64,000 bases of DNA from Paraburkholderia bryophila (GCF_013409255.1 NZ_JACCAS010000002.1:2346001-2410000); one strand, 5' to 3'. Shown: positions 46,469 through 56,054, numbered from the stretch's first letter. Notes: generated from the sequence alone by a model not told the origin. Program-made: numbers and translations.

Positions 46469-47386
46469 ATGGACCGCCTGCGCGCTTTCGAAGTCTTCGT
46501 GACGGTGGTGAGCCGCGGTGGTTTCGCGCGCGCAGCGGACGCGCTCGGCACCTCGCCCGCCAACGTCACCCGTTATGTGAGTGAACTGGAAGCGCACCTG
46601 GGCACGCGCTTGCTGAATCGCACGTCACGCACGCTTTCTCTTACCGATGGCGGCGAGACGCTTTACGCCCGCTGCAAGTCCATTCTCGACGATGTCGCGG
46701 ACACGGAGGGGCTGGTATCGTCCGCGTCGGTCGAACCGCGTGGACGGTTGCGCATCAATGCGCCGGTGAGCTTTGGCATTCAGTATCTCGCGCCGCTCTG
46801 GCCGGAGTTCATGCGCCGACACCCTGGCATCGAACTCGACGTGGGGCTGATCGACCGTGTCGTCGATATCGTCGATGAAGGCTACGATCTCGCCATTCGC
46901 ATCTCACGCGCCGGCTCGACCAGCCACGCTGCGCGCAAGCTGGCGACGTCGCAAAACATTCTGTGCGCGTCGCCGGATTATCTGGCTCGCGTCGGCTATC
47001 CGACCTCGCCCGCGGATCTGATCGGGCATCGCTGCATCGGCTACACCTATGCGGCCACCGGCGACGAGTGGCAACTGATCGACGGTCACGGCAAGACTCA
47101 CGCGGTGAAGGTCGACTGTCACATGCATACCAACAACGGCGATACGGCACGCGCCGCTGCGCTCGCCGGGCAGGGCGTGATCTGGCAACCCACGTTCCTG
47201 ATCGGCAACGATCTGCGTGCCGGCAAACTCGTTCACGTGTTGCCTGAGTATCGTCTGCCCGAGATCGACATACTCGCTATGTATCCGAGTCGGCGGCACT
47301 TGAGCGCGAGAGTGCGCGTCATGATCGATTTTCTGGTTGAAGCGTTTGGCGGAGTGCCTCCCTGGGATCGGGATGATGGAGGTTGA
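46469..47386 (+). CDS. LysR-type regulator, divergent to SDR
   Basis: A 305-residue LysR regulator of the PecT/DsdC-like group common in Burkholderia: MDRLRAFEVFVTVVSRGGFARAADALGTSPANVTRYVSELEAHLG, then LRINAPVSFGIQYLAPLWPEFMRRHPGIELDVGL and QGVIWQPTFLIGNDLRAGKLVHVLPEY. AGGAGAAGGG precedes ATG and forms one arm of a hairpin. The divergent SDR gene is its likely target. Confidence 0.9.
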   Translation: MDRLRAFEVFVTVVSRGGFARAADALGTSPANVTRYVSELEAHLGTRLLNRTSRTLSLTDGGETLYARCKSILDDVADTEGLVSSASVEPRGRLRINAPVSFGIQYLAPLWPEFMRRHPGIELDVGLIDRVVDIVDEGYDLAIRISRAGSTSHAARKLATSQNILCASPDYLARVGYPTSPADLIGHRCIGYTYAATGDEWQLIDGHGKTHAVKVDCHMHTNNGDTARAAALAGQGVIWQPTFLIGNDLRAGKLVHVLPEYRLPEIDILAMYPSRRHLSARVRVMIDFLVEAFGGVPPWDRDDGG

Positions 47387-47571
47387 GTGGGTGTCACAGC
47401 AGGGGTGAGTTAGAACCCGCCGACATGACGTCCCCGCCAATTGAGCCTTCGTTCAGCGCAGAAGCCGGCAACCTAAGGTAGTCTTTCGCAAGCGATCCAG
47501 CAGCAGCGACCTTACGGATCGATTCCGACTTGATGGCAACGTTTTCAGTGACCAGATGGAGGGTACTTACT

Positions 47572-48504
47572 GTGGCTACGAAGAATGGCGGTACGCTGTA
47601 TGTCCTGCAGGCACGTCCGCCTGCGATCATCGCTTTGTCGCCCGACGGTTCGCACGAAGTCGTTCTCGCGAATCTGACGCGCACACCCGACGGCATCAAG
47701 GTCGATGCTGAAGACCAGGTGGTCTATTGGACCAATATGGGAACCGGCATACATCTGATCGATGGCGACCCGGCTTCCGGCGCGGTTCCCCCGAACGACG
47801 GCACGATCGAAAGCGCGAATCTCGACGGCAGCGAGCATCGCGTGCTGGTGCCGTCCGGTCAGGCCGGCACACCGAAAGAACTCGTGCTCGACAAGGAAAG
47901 TGGCCACCTGTACTGGTGCGATCGCGAAGGCATGCGCGTGATGCGCGCGCGGTTGGATGGTACTGAGGTGACGGAACTCGTTCGCACGGGGAATTTCCCC
48001 GACGACACGGCCGACGCGACCCGCCATTGTGTCGGCATCGTCCTGGATAAGGCCAATGGGCATGTCTATTGGACGCAGAAAGGACCGCCGGATGCCGGCG
48101 AGGGCCGCATCTTCCGAGCGGGCATCGAGCTGCCTGCCGGTGCGCGACCCGACCAGCGTCCGGATGTGGAATGTCTGTTGGCCGATCTACCCGAGCCGAT
48201 CGACCTCGATCTCGATCACCACGACGGCGTGCTGTACTGGACCGACCGTGGCGACGATGCGCATGATGGCAATACACTCAATCGCGCCAGAATCACGGCT
48301 ACGGGATTGGTCGATCGCGAAGTACTGGCCCGTGAATTGAAAGAAGGCATTGGTGTGTCGCTGGACCCACAGGGGCGGCGCGCATTCGTGACCGATCTGG
48401 GCGGCAACGTGCGCGAGTTGGACATCGATACGAAGCATGAGTCGCACTTCACCACAGTGGCTCATCTGGGGCCGCTGACGGGTATCGATTACGCTGAAAT
48501 CTAG
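47572..48504 (+). CDS. YWTD (LDL-receptor-like) beta-propeller protein
   Basis: A protein of 310 residues built of repeated propeller blades with the YWT/YWC signature: VVYWTNMGTG, LYWCDREGM, VYWTQKGPPDAGEGRIFRA and LYWTDRGDDAHDGNT, spaced 45-60 residues apart. There is no signal peptide. I prefer GTG 47572, with GGAGGG eight bases upstream, over TTG/ATG at 47530-47533. Homologues are often labelled 3-hydroxyacyl-CoA dehydrogenase without visible support. Possibly a lactonase-like or binding propeller. A strong terminator separates it from the monooxygenase gene. Confidence 0.8.
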   Translation: MATKNGGTLYVLQARPPAIIALSPDGSHEVVLANLTRTPDGIKVDAEDQVVYWTNMGTGIHLIDGDPASGAVPPNDGTIESANLDGSEHRVLVPSGQAGTPKELVLDKESGHLYWCDREGMRVMRARLDGTEVTELVRTGNFPDDTADATRHCVGIVLDKANGHVYWTQKGPPDAGEGRIFRAGIELPAGARPDQRPDVECLLADLPEPIDLDLDHHDGVLYWTDRGDDAHDGNTLNRARITATGLVDREVLARELKEGIGVSLDPQGRRAFVTDLGGNVRELDIDTKHESHFTTVAHLGPLTGIDYAEI

Positions 48505-48515
48505 GTTGAATCCGT

Positions 48516-48548
48516 CAAAACTGCCCGGCACATCGCCGGGCAGTTTTG
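48516..48548 (+). terminator. Factor-independent terminator
   Basis: A perfect 14-bp stem (CAAAACTGCCCGGC with GCCGGGCAGTTTTG) and a 5-base loop lie 11 bases after the propeller gene stop. The right arm ends in TTTTG. The symmetric A/T ends would let it work in both directions. Confidence 0.85.
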
Positions 48549-48605
48549 TCATGACGATGCGATGGTCACGGTGGCGGCCAGAGCGCTTGAGGAGTTTTAA
48601 CGTTG

Positions 48606-50144
48606 ATGCATGATGTCGTGATTGCTGGAGCCGGCCCCGTCGGCTGTTTTCTTGCCTGTGAGTTGCGCCTTGCGGGTCTCTCGGTGTTAGTGCTGGAGCA
48701 AGCCGACAACCCCAGCTCTCCGTTGAAGCGGTTGCCGTTCGGATTGCGCGGTCTGTCTGCGCCCACGCTCGAAGCTTTCTATCGTCGCGGCTTATTGAGC
48801 GAGATCGAAGCGCCGCAACGCGCGAAAGATAGCTCGGGCAACAGCGCGCCGAATGCCGCGCATTGGATGCAACAGGCGCGCCGACCGGGCGGCCATTTCG
48901 CCGGCATTCAGTTCTTTCACGACAACATCGACACGTCGACATGGCAGTATCGTCTGCCGACGCCAGCCGGCACGAGCACGGCGGTCGAGATGGAGTACCT
49001 CGAATCCGTGTTGGCCGCTCGCGCGATTGCGTTGGGAGCGGAAACCAGACGCGGCCTCGGCGTCGACGGCTTCGACCAGTCGGAAGAGAGCGTAACCGTT
49101 CGCGCGGGCGATGAAGTTTTTCGCGGACGATGGCTCGTGGGTTGTGACGGCGGCCGCAGCACGGTGCGCAAGGTGGGCGGCTTTGAATTCGTCGGCACCG
49201 ACCCCGAGTTCACGGGATATTCCGTTCAGGTCGAGATGGCCGATCCGGATCAGCTCAAGGCAGGGCGTCAATACACGCCGACCGGCATGTACACCTACCA
49301 GAAGCCCGGCACCATCGCGATGGTCGATTTCGACGGCGGCGCTTTCCATCGAACCGAACTGATCACGCTCGAGCATGTGCAGGCGGTGTTGCGCAGTGTC
49401 TCTAACACGGATGTCACCGTGACGGCTCTTCAACTCGCCACGACCTGGACGGACCGCGCTTATCACGCGACGACTTACCGCAAAGGGCGCGTGCTGCTCG
49501 CGGGCGACGCTGCGCATATCCATTCGCCGTTAGGCGGCCAGGGCCTCAATCTCGGTCTCGGCGATGCGATGAATCTTGCGTGGAAGCTTGCCGCTACGCT
49601 TCGTGGCGACGCGCCGGCGGGTCTGCTCGACAGCTACACGAACGAAAGGCATCCGGTGGGCGTGCAGGTTCTCGACTGGTCACGCGCCCAGGTTGCGCTC
49701 ATGCGGCCGAGCCGCAGTTCGCGTGCGCTCGAAGCCATCATTCGCGATCTCATCGACACGCGCGATGGCGCCACCTACTTCGCCGAGCGCGTTTGGGGCA
49801 CGGCGCTGCGCTACGACCTCGGCGGTAGTCATCCGCTCGTGGGCCGCAGCGCGCCCGATTTCGAGTTGATCGACGGGACGAAGCTCGGCCCGCTTCTCTT
49901 GAATGGAGGCGGCGTGTTGCTGGACTTTGATTCGCGTCCTTCGCTTCGGGCATTGGCGAACCGCTGGAGCGACCGGATCGCGTACGTCGGCAGTGACGTT
50001 AAGGAGCGGCTCGGCTTGAGCGCGGTGCTCGTGCGTCCTGATGGATTCGTCGCCTGGGTTGGTGAGGCGTCTCCGGATCATGACGAGGCCGCGCTGGCTG
50101 CGTCGCGATGGTTCGGCGAACCAGCGAGCCGTGAGTCCGCCTGA
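48606..50144 (+). CDS. FAD-dependent aromatic monooxygenase (PheA/TfdB/Rox-like)
   Basis: A 512-residue group A flavin hydroxylase. Motifs: GxGxxG in VVIAGAGPVGCFLACELRLAG, the DG motif WLVGCDGGRSTVRK, and the GD motif VLLAGDAAHIHSPLGGQGLNLGLGDAMNLAWKLA. The last 110 residues match the thioredoxin-like C-domain of phenol hydroxylase and rifampicin monooxygenases (DFELIDGTKLGPLL). It uses NAD(P)H and O2 to hydroxylate an aromatic or polyketide ring. Two methyltransferase genes follow, suggesting a small tailoring set. ATG 48606 is used; TTG 48603 precedes it. Confidence 0.88.
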   Translation: MHDVVIAGAGPVGCFLACELRLAGLSVLVLEQADNPSSPLKRLPFGLRGLSAPTLEAFYRRGLLSEIEAPQRAKDSSGNSAPNAAHWMQQARRPGGHFAGIQFFHDNIDTSTWQYRLPTPAGTSTAVEMEYLESVLAARAIALGAETRRGLGVDGFDQSEESVTVRAGDEVFRGRWLVGCDGGRSTVRKVGGFEFVGTDPEFTGYSVQVEMADPDQLKAGRQYTPTGMYTYQKPGTIAMVDFDGGAFHRTELITLEHVQAVLRSVSNTDVTVTALQLATTWTDRAYHATTYRKGRVLLAGDAAHIHSPLGGQGLNLGLGDAMNLAWKLAATLRGDAPAGLLDSYTNERHPVGVQVLDWSRAQVALMRPSRSSRALEAIIRDLIDTRDGATYFAERVWGTALRYDLGGSHPLVGRSAPDFELIDGTKLGPLLLNGGGVLLDFDSRPSLRALANRWSDRIAYVGSDVKERLGLSAVLVRPDGFVAWVGEASPDHDEAALAASRWFGEPASRESA

Positions 50145-50263
50145 GGGGCGTGCGCCGCCGCTGAAACAAAAGATTTTCGAAGTCAGCCAAAATATTTGTT
50201 CTCCTGAAACGTCTCCCCATGTTCCGGATACTTCATCCGCCAGGTTGAGCCCAAGGAGAACCT

Positions 50264-50980
50264 ATGACTTCGACCACCACGGCACTTCTGCAACGACTTC
50301 ACGAACAGAGCCTGACGGAAGTCATGGCCCGCGCGCGGGCGCAGTTCCACGGCACGAGCGAGGAGTTCACGACACTCGCTGACGAATACGACATGCTTGC
50401 GCCTCGACTGCGCGGCCGATTTCTCGAATCGCATGGTCTGACTAGTGAAGATTTCGAATCCTCGCAAGGCACTGCGCTGTCGTTAGCCGTCACGCCGGAA
50501 ATGGGCGAGTTTTTACGCAACATGGTGCTGGCACACAGGCCGGCCCGGATTCTTGAGCTCGGCAGTTCCTGCGGCGTGTCCACGCTGTATTTCGCCGACG
50601 CTCTGTGCACGATAGGCAGCGGCATCGTTGTAGCGACCGAGCTTGACCCCGGAAAGTGCGCACAGCTTCGAGCCCACGTGAGCGCGGCGGGTGTGGACGC
50701 TTACGTCGATCTGAGGGACGGCGACGTGTTCCAGACCGTTGCTGAACTGGGCGGCACATTCGACATGGTGTTTATGGACGTATGGGCCGATGCGTATCTG
50801 GATCTGTTCCGGGACATCGAGCGTCTGCTACGTCCGGGCTCGATCGTTCTTGCCGACAACATGTACACCGCCGAGGACGCCGTCTGGTACTACAAGCAGT
50901 ACCTTGAAGGCAACCCGCGCTTTTCGACCACGACGCTGGGCTTTGAGTCAGGGGTTGAATTTACAGTCGTTGCTGCCTAG
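50264..50980 (+). CDS. Class I SAM-dependent methyltransferase (O-methyltransferase family 3-like)
   Basis: A 238-residue methyltransferase with motif I ILELGSSCGVSTLYFADAL, motif II-like VVATELDPGKCAQL, and FDMVFMDVWADAYLDLFRDIERLLRPGSIVLADNMY. This matches the catechol-O-methyltransferase-like O-MT family, where Asp and Asn residues of the last segments bind the metal. AAGGAGAA lies before ATG. It lies 119 bases after the monooxygenase gene, so hydroxylation followed by O-methylation of the same product is a reasonable reading. Confidence 0.87.
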   Translation: MTSTTTALLQRLHEQSLTEVMARARAQFHGTSEEFTTLADEYDMLAPRLRGRFLESHGLTSEDFESSQGTALSLAVTPEMGEFLRNMVLAHRPARILELGSSCGVSTLYFADALCTIGSGIVVATELDPGKCAQLRAHVSAAGVDAYVDLRDGDVFQTVAELGGTFDMVFMDVWADAYLDLFRDIERLLRPGSIVLADNMYTAEDAVWYYKQYLEGNPRFSTTTLGFESGVEFTVVAA

Positions 50981-51116
50981 TTCGAGGTTCAATCCCTCCC
51001 GGGAAATTTTGCTTTCCAGACCGCTCGCCGGTATTGTGTTGGGCATCGCCGGACAGCCGGCTCGACAATCTACGGGGGCCGATAGCGGCACCCGTGCAAC
51101 GAACGAGCACCAAGAC

Positions 51117-52685
51117 GTGAGTGAGCGGGAAGCGAGTTCCATCGATGCGATTAATTACACTTTCGGCTATTGCGACGAGCTGAATCCACTACGCCTGAAA
51201 CTTCCTTTGCTCCAGGCAGGGCTTGCGTTGCCGAGCGTGCATACCGCTTGCGAGCTGGGCTTTGGCCACGGTGTGAGTGTGAATATTCACGCGGCAGGGT
51301 CGGCGACGCGATGGTATGGCACCGACTTCAATCCGTCTCACGCAAACTTCGCACGGCAACTCGTGGACAGTGCCGAATCGCCTGCGCAATTGTTCGGCGA
51401 GTCTTTTTCGGAGTTCTGCCGGCGCGACGATTTGCCGGACTTCGATTTCATCGGTATGCACGGCATCTGGAGCTGGATTGCCGCAGAGAATCGTGCGCTG
51501 ATTGTCGAGTTCATCCGCCGCAAGCTCAAAGCCGGTGGCGTGCTGTATTTGAGCTACAACACCCAGCCAGGGTGGACTGCGATGGTGCCCGTGCGCGAAT
51601 TGATGCAGCGGCATTTTCAGGTCGATCCCGCAGCCGAACCGGGCAACCGCGCGGACGCCGAAGCGCCTGTGCCGGCACGCATTAGCGCCGCCGTCGATTT
51701 TGCGCGGGCTGTATTTGCGACGCAGCCGGGCTACGCGTTGGTTAACCCCCTGCTTGCCGAGCGCGTCGACGCGTTGTCCCAGGCGAACCCAAATTATCTC
51801 GCGCATGAGTATTTCGCTCGCGACTGGCACCCCATGTCATTCCTGCAAGTTGCCTCGTCGCTAGAGGCGGCGGGTTTGACTTACGCGGGATCAGCCGACT
51901 ATCGCGATCATATTGATGAGATCAATCTCACGCCGGTGCAACGCGATCTGTTAGCGACTATTGCAGATACGGGCTTGCGAGAAACCACTCGCGACTTTTG
52001 TGTTAACCGATCGTTGCGGCGCGATTACTGGGTTAAGGAACCACGCACGCTCTCTGACGATGAGCGTGACGCGGCATTGCGCGCACATCGTGTGATCCTG
52101 GCGCTGCCGAGAGATGCGGTGGCGCTGAAGGTGCGCGGCGCGCTCGGTGAGACGACGCTGCCGGAAGCTTTATACGGCCCTATTCTGGACGCGCTGTCCA
52201 GCCATCGCCCTACGACGCTCTCCGAGATCGAACACGGCGTCCGCGCGCGGGGCGTCACATTTGCGCAGCTCGTCAAGGCTGTGACGCTGCTGGTCAGCAT
52301 GGGCGCATTGCTGAACGTCCAGGACGACGTGCGTATCAGTGCCGCGCGGCCGTTGTCGGCGAGGCTGAATGCGGCGATTTGCGAGCAGGCGCGCCATGGT
52401 GAGGACGTTCAGTTTCTGGTGAGCCCGATTTCGGGATCGGGCATCTTTATGCCGCGTGTGGCCCAACTCTTTTTATTGGCGAGATTGCACCACCTGCAGC
52501 AGCCGGAGCAATGGGCCGAATTCGCCGAGGCTGTGCTGCGTGCGGATCGTGCGGATTCACAGGCTGGGCGCGAACCAGCGGCGCTGCAGTCTGCCACGGT
52601 TCCATCTGGCGCCGACATGATCGCGAAAGCGAACCGCTTTGCTCAGGTTCATCTACCGATATTGCAGGCGCTGGGTATCGCTTGA
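51117..52685 (+). CDS. Methyltransferase with regulatory domain
   Basis: About 520 residues. The SAM-binding N-half begins INYTFGYCDELNPLRLKLPLLQAG and has motif I TACELGFGHGVSVNIHA, then WYGTDFNPSHANFA, FDFIGMHGIWSWIAAENR and KLKAGGVLYLSYNTQPGW. A PF10119-like methyltransferase-regulatory region (about residues 220-310) and a winged, helical C-domain follow (LSEIEHGVRARGVTFAQLVKAVTLLVSMGAL). The start is uncertain: GTG 51117 fits the family N-terminus but lacks a strong ribosome-binding site; GTG 51036 is an alternative. Often such proteins modify cell-surface glycans or small molecules; target unknown. Confidence 0.8.
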   Translation: MSEREASSIDAINYTFGYCDELNPLRLKLPLLQAGLALPSVHTACELGFGHGVSVNIHAAGSATRWYGTDFNPSHANFARQLVDSAESPAQLFGESFSEFCRRDDLPDFDFIGMHGIWSWIAAENRALIVEFIRRKLKAGGVLYLSYNTQPGWTAMVPVRELMQRHFQVDPAAEPGNRADAEAPVPARISAAVDFARAVFATQPGYALVNPLLAERVDALSQANPNYLAHEYFARDWHPMSFLQVASSLEAAGLTYAGSADYRDHIDEINLTPVQRDLLATIADTGLRETTRDFCVNRSLRRDYWVKEPRTLSDDERDAALRAHRVILALPRDAVALKVRGALGETTLPEALYGPILDALSSHRPTTLSEIEHGVRARGVTFAQLVKAVTLLVSMGALLNVQDDVRISAARPLSARLNAAICEQARHGEDVQFLVSPISGSGIFMPRVAQLFLLARLHHLQQPEQWAEFAEAVLRADRADSQAGREPAALQSATVPSGADMIAKANRFAQVHLPILQALGIA

Positions 52686-52707
52686 CATGAGATTGCGGTC
52701 TAGTCCT

Positions 52708-53481
52708 TTACTCGGATGCCGCCGAAAACCCGAGGTATTCGAATCCCACCGGACTGTTTGCCTCGACGAGAGAACCGAGCGCGCCCACCGACACCAGTGC
52801 GTCGACAGTCGTTTGACGATTGGACACGAAACGCCACGTCGGCGGCTGCGTCAGCGCCGTGCGTTCGTTACTGGCCAGAAGCAACGCCGCGAGCAGATCG
52901 ATGGGATCGGGCGAATGCGCAACAAAGCCTTCATTCGACACCGCAGCCTGATCAATACCCAGCAACGCACACACCTGCTGCTTGATGGCGAGGTCGTTCT
53001 CATCGGACTCGCGCGACTGCTGGATCAACGCGAACGTGTCCGCGTCGATCAGCTTGCCTGCGCGCAGTAGCGGCGGTAATCCAGGCGTCCACGCTTCGGG
53101 CGGACAGGCTTTGTGCGTTGGCGTCAGTTCGATGAAGGGATTGATCTCCGCCGGGTAGATGCGGCACACCAACGGCCTTTGTTCATAGATACCGCAACGC
53201 ATATCGGGCTGGAGATTGGGGCAGGGTCCCGCATGCGTGGCCGCCAGAATGGCCACGACCCGTGTTGGCAGTGACCCGCTCATCGCGGCAAACGAACGAC
53301 GACGTTTGTGCGCCGCCTGAAGATTGTCCGCAGGCGGCTCCTCAAGCCACGGCAACGCCTCGCACATAATCTGCACGTTGTCGCCGCGCTCCAGCCAGGC
53401 GAAGGCTTCCTTGACCGTCAACGGCAAACGTAGATCGTGACAGCATTTGCCGCACATCGTGCACTCGAAATCGATATCCAT
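52708..53481 (-). CDS. YkgJ-family cysteine cluster protein
   Basis: A 257-residue protein with the UPF0153/YkgJ cluster: FECTMCGKCCHDLRLPLT at the N-terminus and PCPNLQPDMRCGIYEQRPLVCRIYP in the middle, presumably a zinc or Fe-S site of conserved Cys. The C-terminal half is specific to the longer Burkholderia members. Function unknown. It is convergent with the methyltransferase gene, only 22 bases away. Confidence 0.87.
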   Translation of the reverse strand: MDIDFECTMCGKCCHDLRLPLTVKEAFAWLERGDNVQIMCEALPWLEEPPADNLQAAHKRRRSFAAMSGSLPTRVVAILAATHAGPCPNLQPDMRCGIYEQRPLVCRIYPAEINPFIELTPTHKACPPEAWTPGLPPLLRAGKLIDADTFALIQQSRESDENDLAIKQQVCALLGIDQAAVSNEGFVAHSPDPIDLLAALLLASNERTALTQPPTWRFVSNRQTTVDALVSVGALGSLVEANSPVGFEYLGFSAASE

Positions 53482-53751
53482 ACCTGATTGCCCTTGCGTC
53501 GCGCGACGCGGTCCGGTTGTCCAGCAGTCGGATTTAGTCGCGCAACGGCGGCCGATCTGACAGGCGGCTCGTCATTTTTTTGCAAACGCCGGCCGGATTC
53601 TGCGGGATCGGTTCCTCACGTGCGTATGCCCTGCGGGAATAGCTGTTATGTGTCCGCGGGGACTACTGCGTGGAAGGCGATTGCCTGACCATGGTTTCCG
53701 CGACGTGCCACCCGGCACTCAACTACATGGCTTACGCAAGGAGCAGTCAAC

Positions 53752-54426
53752 ATGTCACTGCAAGACAAACTCGACGCCTTCAAGGCAGACTTCAAAGCGG
53801 GCAAGGCGCCTTATTTCGCTCCGCCCGAGATCCATCCGGTGATGGAGCGCGCCACGGCCGAACTGATCGCATCAGGACAGGCCGAACGCGCATTGAGAGC
53901 CGGCGACAAGGCACCGGCTTTCACGCTAACCGATCCGGACGGCACGCTGGTTTCCTCAACCGAACTGCTGGAGAAAGGCCCGGTCGTGATCAGCTTCTAT
54001 CGCGGCGTCTGGTGCCCGTACTGCAACATGGAATTGCAGGCGCTCGAGGAAGCGTTGCCGGAATTTCAGGCGGCAGGCGCAAGCCTGGTCGCGATCTCGC
54101 CGCAGACGCCGGTGAATAGCCGCAAGTCGGTCCGTCAGAACAAGCTCAGCTTTGCCATTCTGAGCGACGCTCGCAACGACGTCGCTGCCGCGTTCGGCTT
54201 GCGTTTCGCGTTGCCTGATTATCTGGTCGAGTTATACAAGGCGCTGAAGAACGACCTGCCGGCGGTGAACGGCGATCCGAGCTGGACGCTACCGATGCCC
54301 GCGCGCTACGTGGTCGGCCAGGACGGCACGATCCTGTATTCGGAAGTGAATCCCGACTACACGCGTCGGCCAGAACCCGCCGATATGCTGGCGGCTTTAG
54401 GCCGGTCTCGCGTGAATGCATCCTGA
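53752..54426 (+). CDS. Peroxiredoxin-like AhpC/TSA protein (copy 1)
   Basis: A 224-residue thioredoxin-fold protein: APAFTLTDPDGTLVSSTELLEKGPVVISFYRGVWCPYCNMELQALEE. The C-P-Y-C motif replaces the usual Thr-x2-Cys peroxiredoxin site, the form seen in the PRX-like 1-Cys/thioredoxin-like AhpC-TSA group. AAGGAG lies before ATG. It likely reduces peroxides or acts as a thiol oxidoreductase. A paralogue lies at 55413-56054 with a LysR gene between them. Confidence 0.87.
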   Translation: MSLQDKLDAFKADFKAGKAPYFAPPEIHPVMERATAELIASGQAERALRAGDKAPAFTLTDPDGTLVSSTELLEKGPVVISFYRGVWCPYCNMELQALEEALPEFQAAGASLVAISPQTPVNSRKSVRQNKLSFAILSDARNDVAAAFGLRFALPDYLVELYKALKNDLPAVNGDPSWTLPMPARYVVGQDGTILYSEVNPDYTRRPEPADMLAALGRSRVNAS

Positions 54427-54466
54427 GACAGTGGAGCGGATTGCACAGGCAGGCCGCGCGGCCGCA

Positions 54467-55366
54467 CTAGGTGGTCGGGGCCGCCAATCCCAGGGTCGCC
54501 TCAACGAAGGTGACGAACGCGCGCGCCTTCGCACTGGCCATACGACCGGTCGGAAAGACGGCCCACAGATCGACCGGCGGCAAGGTCCAGTCGGCTACCA
54601 CCGCCTTGACCGCACCGCTCGCGAGCTCCGGCGCAAACATCCATTCGGATGCAATCGCCACGCCCATGTCGGCGAGCACGGCCGCACGGACGCCTTCGGC
54701 AGCAGTGACGCGCATCCGGCCGGATACTGCCACCGCCGTCTCCGAACTGCCCCGTTTGAACGACCATGTCGCGCCGCCGCCGCGTTGCTCGTAAATAATC
54801 GCCTCGTGCGTAATGAGGTCGGCCGGGACGTTCGGCGTCCCAGCCAATTCAAAGTAAGCGGGCGTTCCGACGACGATCCGCCGACTCTGCCCGATCTTGC
54901 GCGCGGTCATGCTCGAGTCGCCGAGTGCGCCCATACGCAGCGCGACATCGATACCCTCTTCGAGCAGGTCGATATGGCGGTCGTCGAGCACGACTTCGAG
55001 TGTCAGACCCGGGTGTGCGGCCAGAAACGCCTTCATCGACGGAACAATGCGCAAGCGTGCAAACGTCACCGGAGCGCACACTCGCAGTCTTCCCGACAGA
55101 CTTGCGCCCGAGATACGCACGGCGAGCTCGGCCTCGTCAGCTTCCTCGATGACGCGCTTTGCCCGCTCGTAAAACTTCTGGCCGGCATCCGTGGGCGTGA
55201 GGCCGCGTGTCGAGCGCAGCAGCAAGCGCACCCCGAGCCTTTCCTCCAGTTGCGCAATCGACTTCGATACCGCCGGCTGACCCACGTTCAGGCGGCGCGC
55301 AGCAGCGGAAAACGACCCGGCCTCGATCACGCCGATGAAGGTCTCCATCGCAATCAATCTGTCCAT
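54467..55366 (-). CDS. LysR-type regulator between two AhpC/TSA genes
   Basis: A 299-residue regulator: MDRLIAMETFIGVIEAGSFSAAARRLNVGQPAVSKSIAQLEERLG, then LRVCAPVTFARLRIVPSMKAFLAAHPGLTLEVVL and an effector domain ending FVEATLGLAAP. No OxyR-type Cys pair is visible, so it is not an obvious peroxide sensor. Its start is only 46 bases from the divergent second AhpC/TSA gene, with a palindrome in that gap. It probably controls that gene. Confidence 0.88.
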   Translation of the reverse strand: MDRLIAMETFIGVIEAGSFSAAARRLNVGQPAVSKSIAQLEERLGVRLLLRSTRGLTPTDAGQKFYERAKRVIEEADEAELAVRISGASLSGRLRVCAPVTFARLRIVPSMKAFLAAHPGLTLEVVLDDRHIDLLEEGIDVALRMGALGDSSMTARKIGQSRRIVVGTPAYFELAGTPNVPADLITHEAIIYEQRGGGATWSFKRGSSETAVAVSGRMRVTAAEGVRAAVLADMGVAIASEWMFAPELASGAVKAVVADWTLPPVDLWAVFPTGRMASAKARAFVTFVEATLGLAAPTT

Positions 55367-55370
55367 TTCG

Positions 55371-55389
55371 TCATTCCTCCAGGGAATGA
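55371..55389. promoter_or_regulatory. Palindrome in the LysR-AhpC/TSA divergent promoter
   Basis: TCATTCC and GGAATGA are perfect inverted arms separated by five bases, inside a 46-base divergent intergenic region. This is a natural LysR binding position overlapping both starts. Confidence 0.5.
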
Positions 55390-55412
55390 ATGATATTCAA
55401 GGAGCAACAAAG

Positions 55413-56054
55413 ATGGAACTCAAGCAGGAGCTAGTGGCTTTTCGCGCCGACTACGAGCGTACGGCACCGGCCGAACGGATTGCGCTTTACAACGCCAAGG
55501 TGGAGGAACTGAGAGCGAGCTTCCAGATGGACGGCGTCCTCGCCGCAGGACAGCGCGCACCTGATTTTGAGCTGCCGAGCGCATCGGGGAGGGCGGTTTC
55601 GCTGGCGGAAGTTCTTCAGAAGGGCCCTGCCGTTCTGGTCTTCTATCGTGGTGGGTGGTGTCCTTACTGCAACATTCAACTTAGAGCGTACCAACAGGTG
55701 CTGCCGGAGATATTGCAACTCGGCGCCAACCTGATTGCCATTTCGCCCCAGTTGCCGGATGGGTCACTCTCCACCGCCGAGCGCAATGCGCTCGACTTTG
55801 CGGTGCTGAGCGACGCCGGCAATGGCGTCGCCCAGTCGTTCGGTCTTGTCTATTCGCTTCCGGAAGAACTACGCCAGGCATTACGTTCGGTCGACAAAGC
55901 GCTGCCGGACATCAACGGCGACGAAAGCTGGGCATTGCCGGTTCCGGCGACCTTTGTGATCGCTAGCGATGGACGCATCGCTTTGTCTCACGTCGACATT
56001 GACTACCGGGGGCGCTGCGAACCCGAGGTCGTACTGTCAGTGCTTCGCTCATAG
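55413..56054 (+). CDS. Peroxiredoxin-like AhpC/TSA protein (copy 2)
   Basis: A 213-residue paralogue of the protein at 53752-54426: APDFELPSASGRAVSLAEVLQKGPAVLVFYRGGWCPYCNIQLRAYQQVLPE with the same C-P-Y-C site, then VLSDAGNGVAQSFGLVYSLPEEL and ALPVPATFVIASDGRI. ATG 55413 has AAGGAG eight bases upstream; the longer frame from 55335 overlaps the LysR gene and is not needed. Its promoter is shared with the LysR gene, unlike copy 1. Confidence 0.87.
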   Translation: MELKQELVAFRADYERTAPAERIALYNAKVEELRASFQMDGVLAAGQRAPDFELPSASGRAVSLAEVLQKGPAVLVFYRGGWCPYCNIQLRAYQQVLPEILQLGANLIAISPQLPDGSLSTAERNALDFAVLSDAGNGVAQSFGLVYSLPEELRQALRSVDKALPDINGDESWALPVPATFVIASDGRIALSHVDIDYRGRCEPEVVLSVLRS

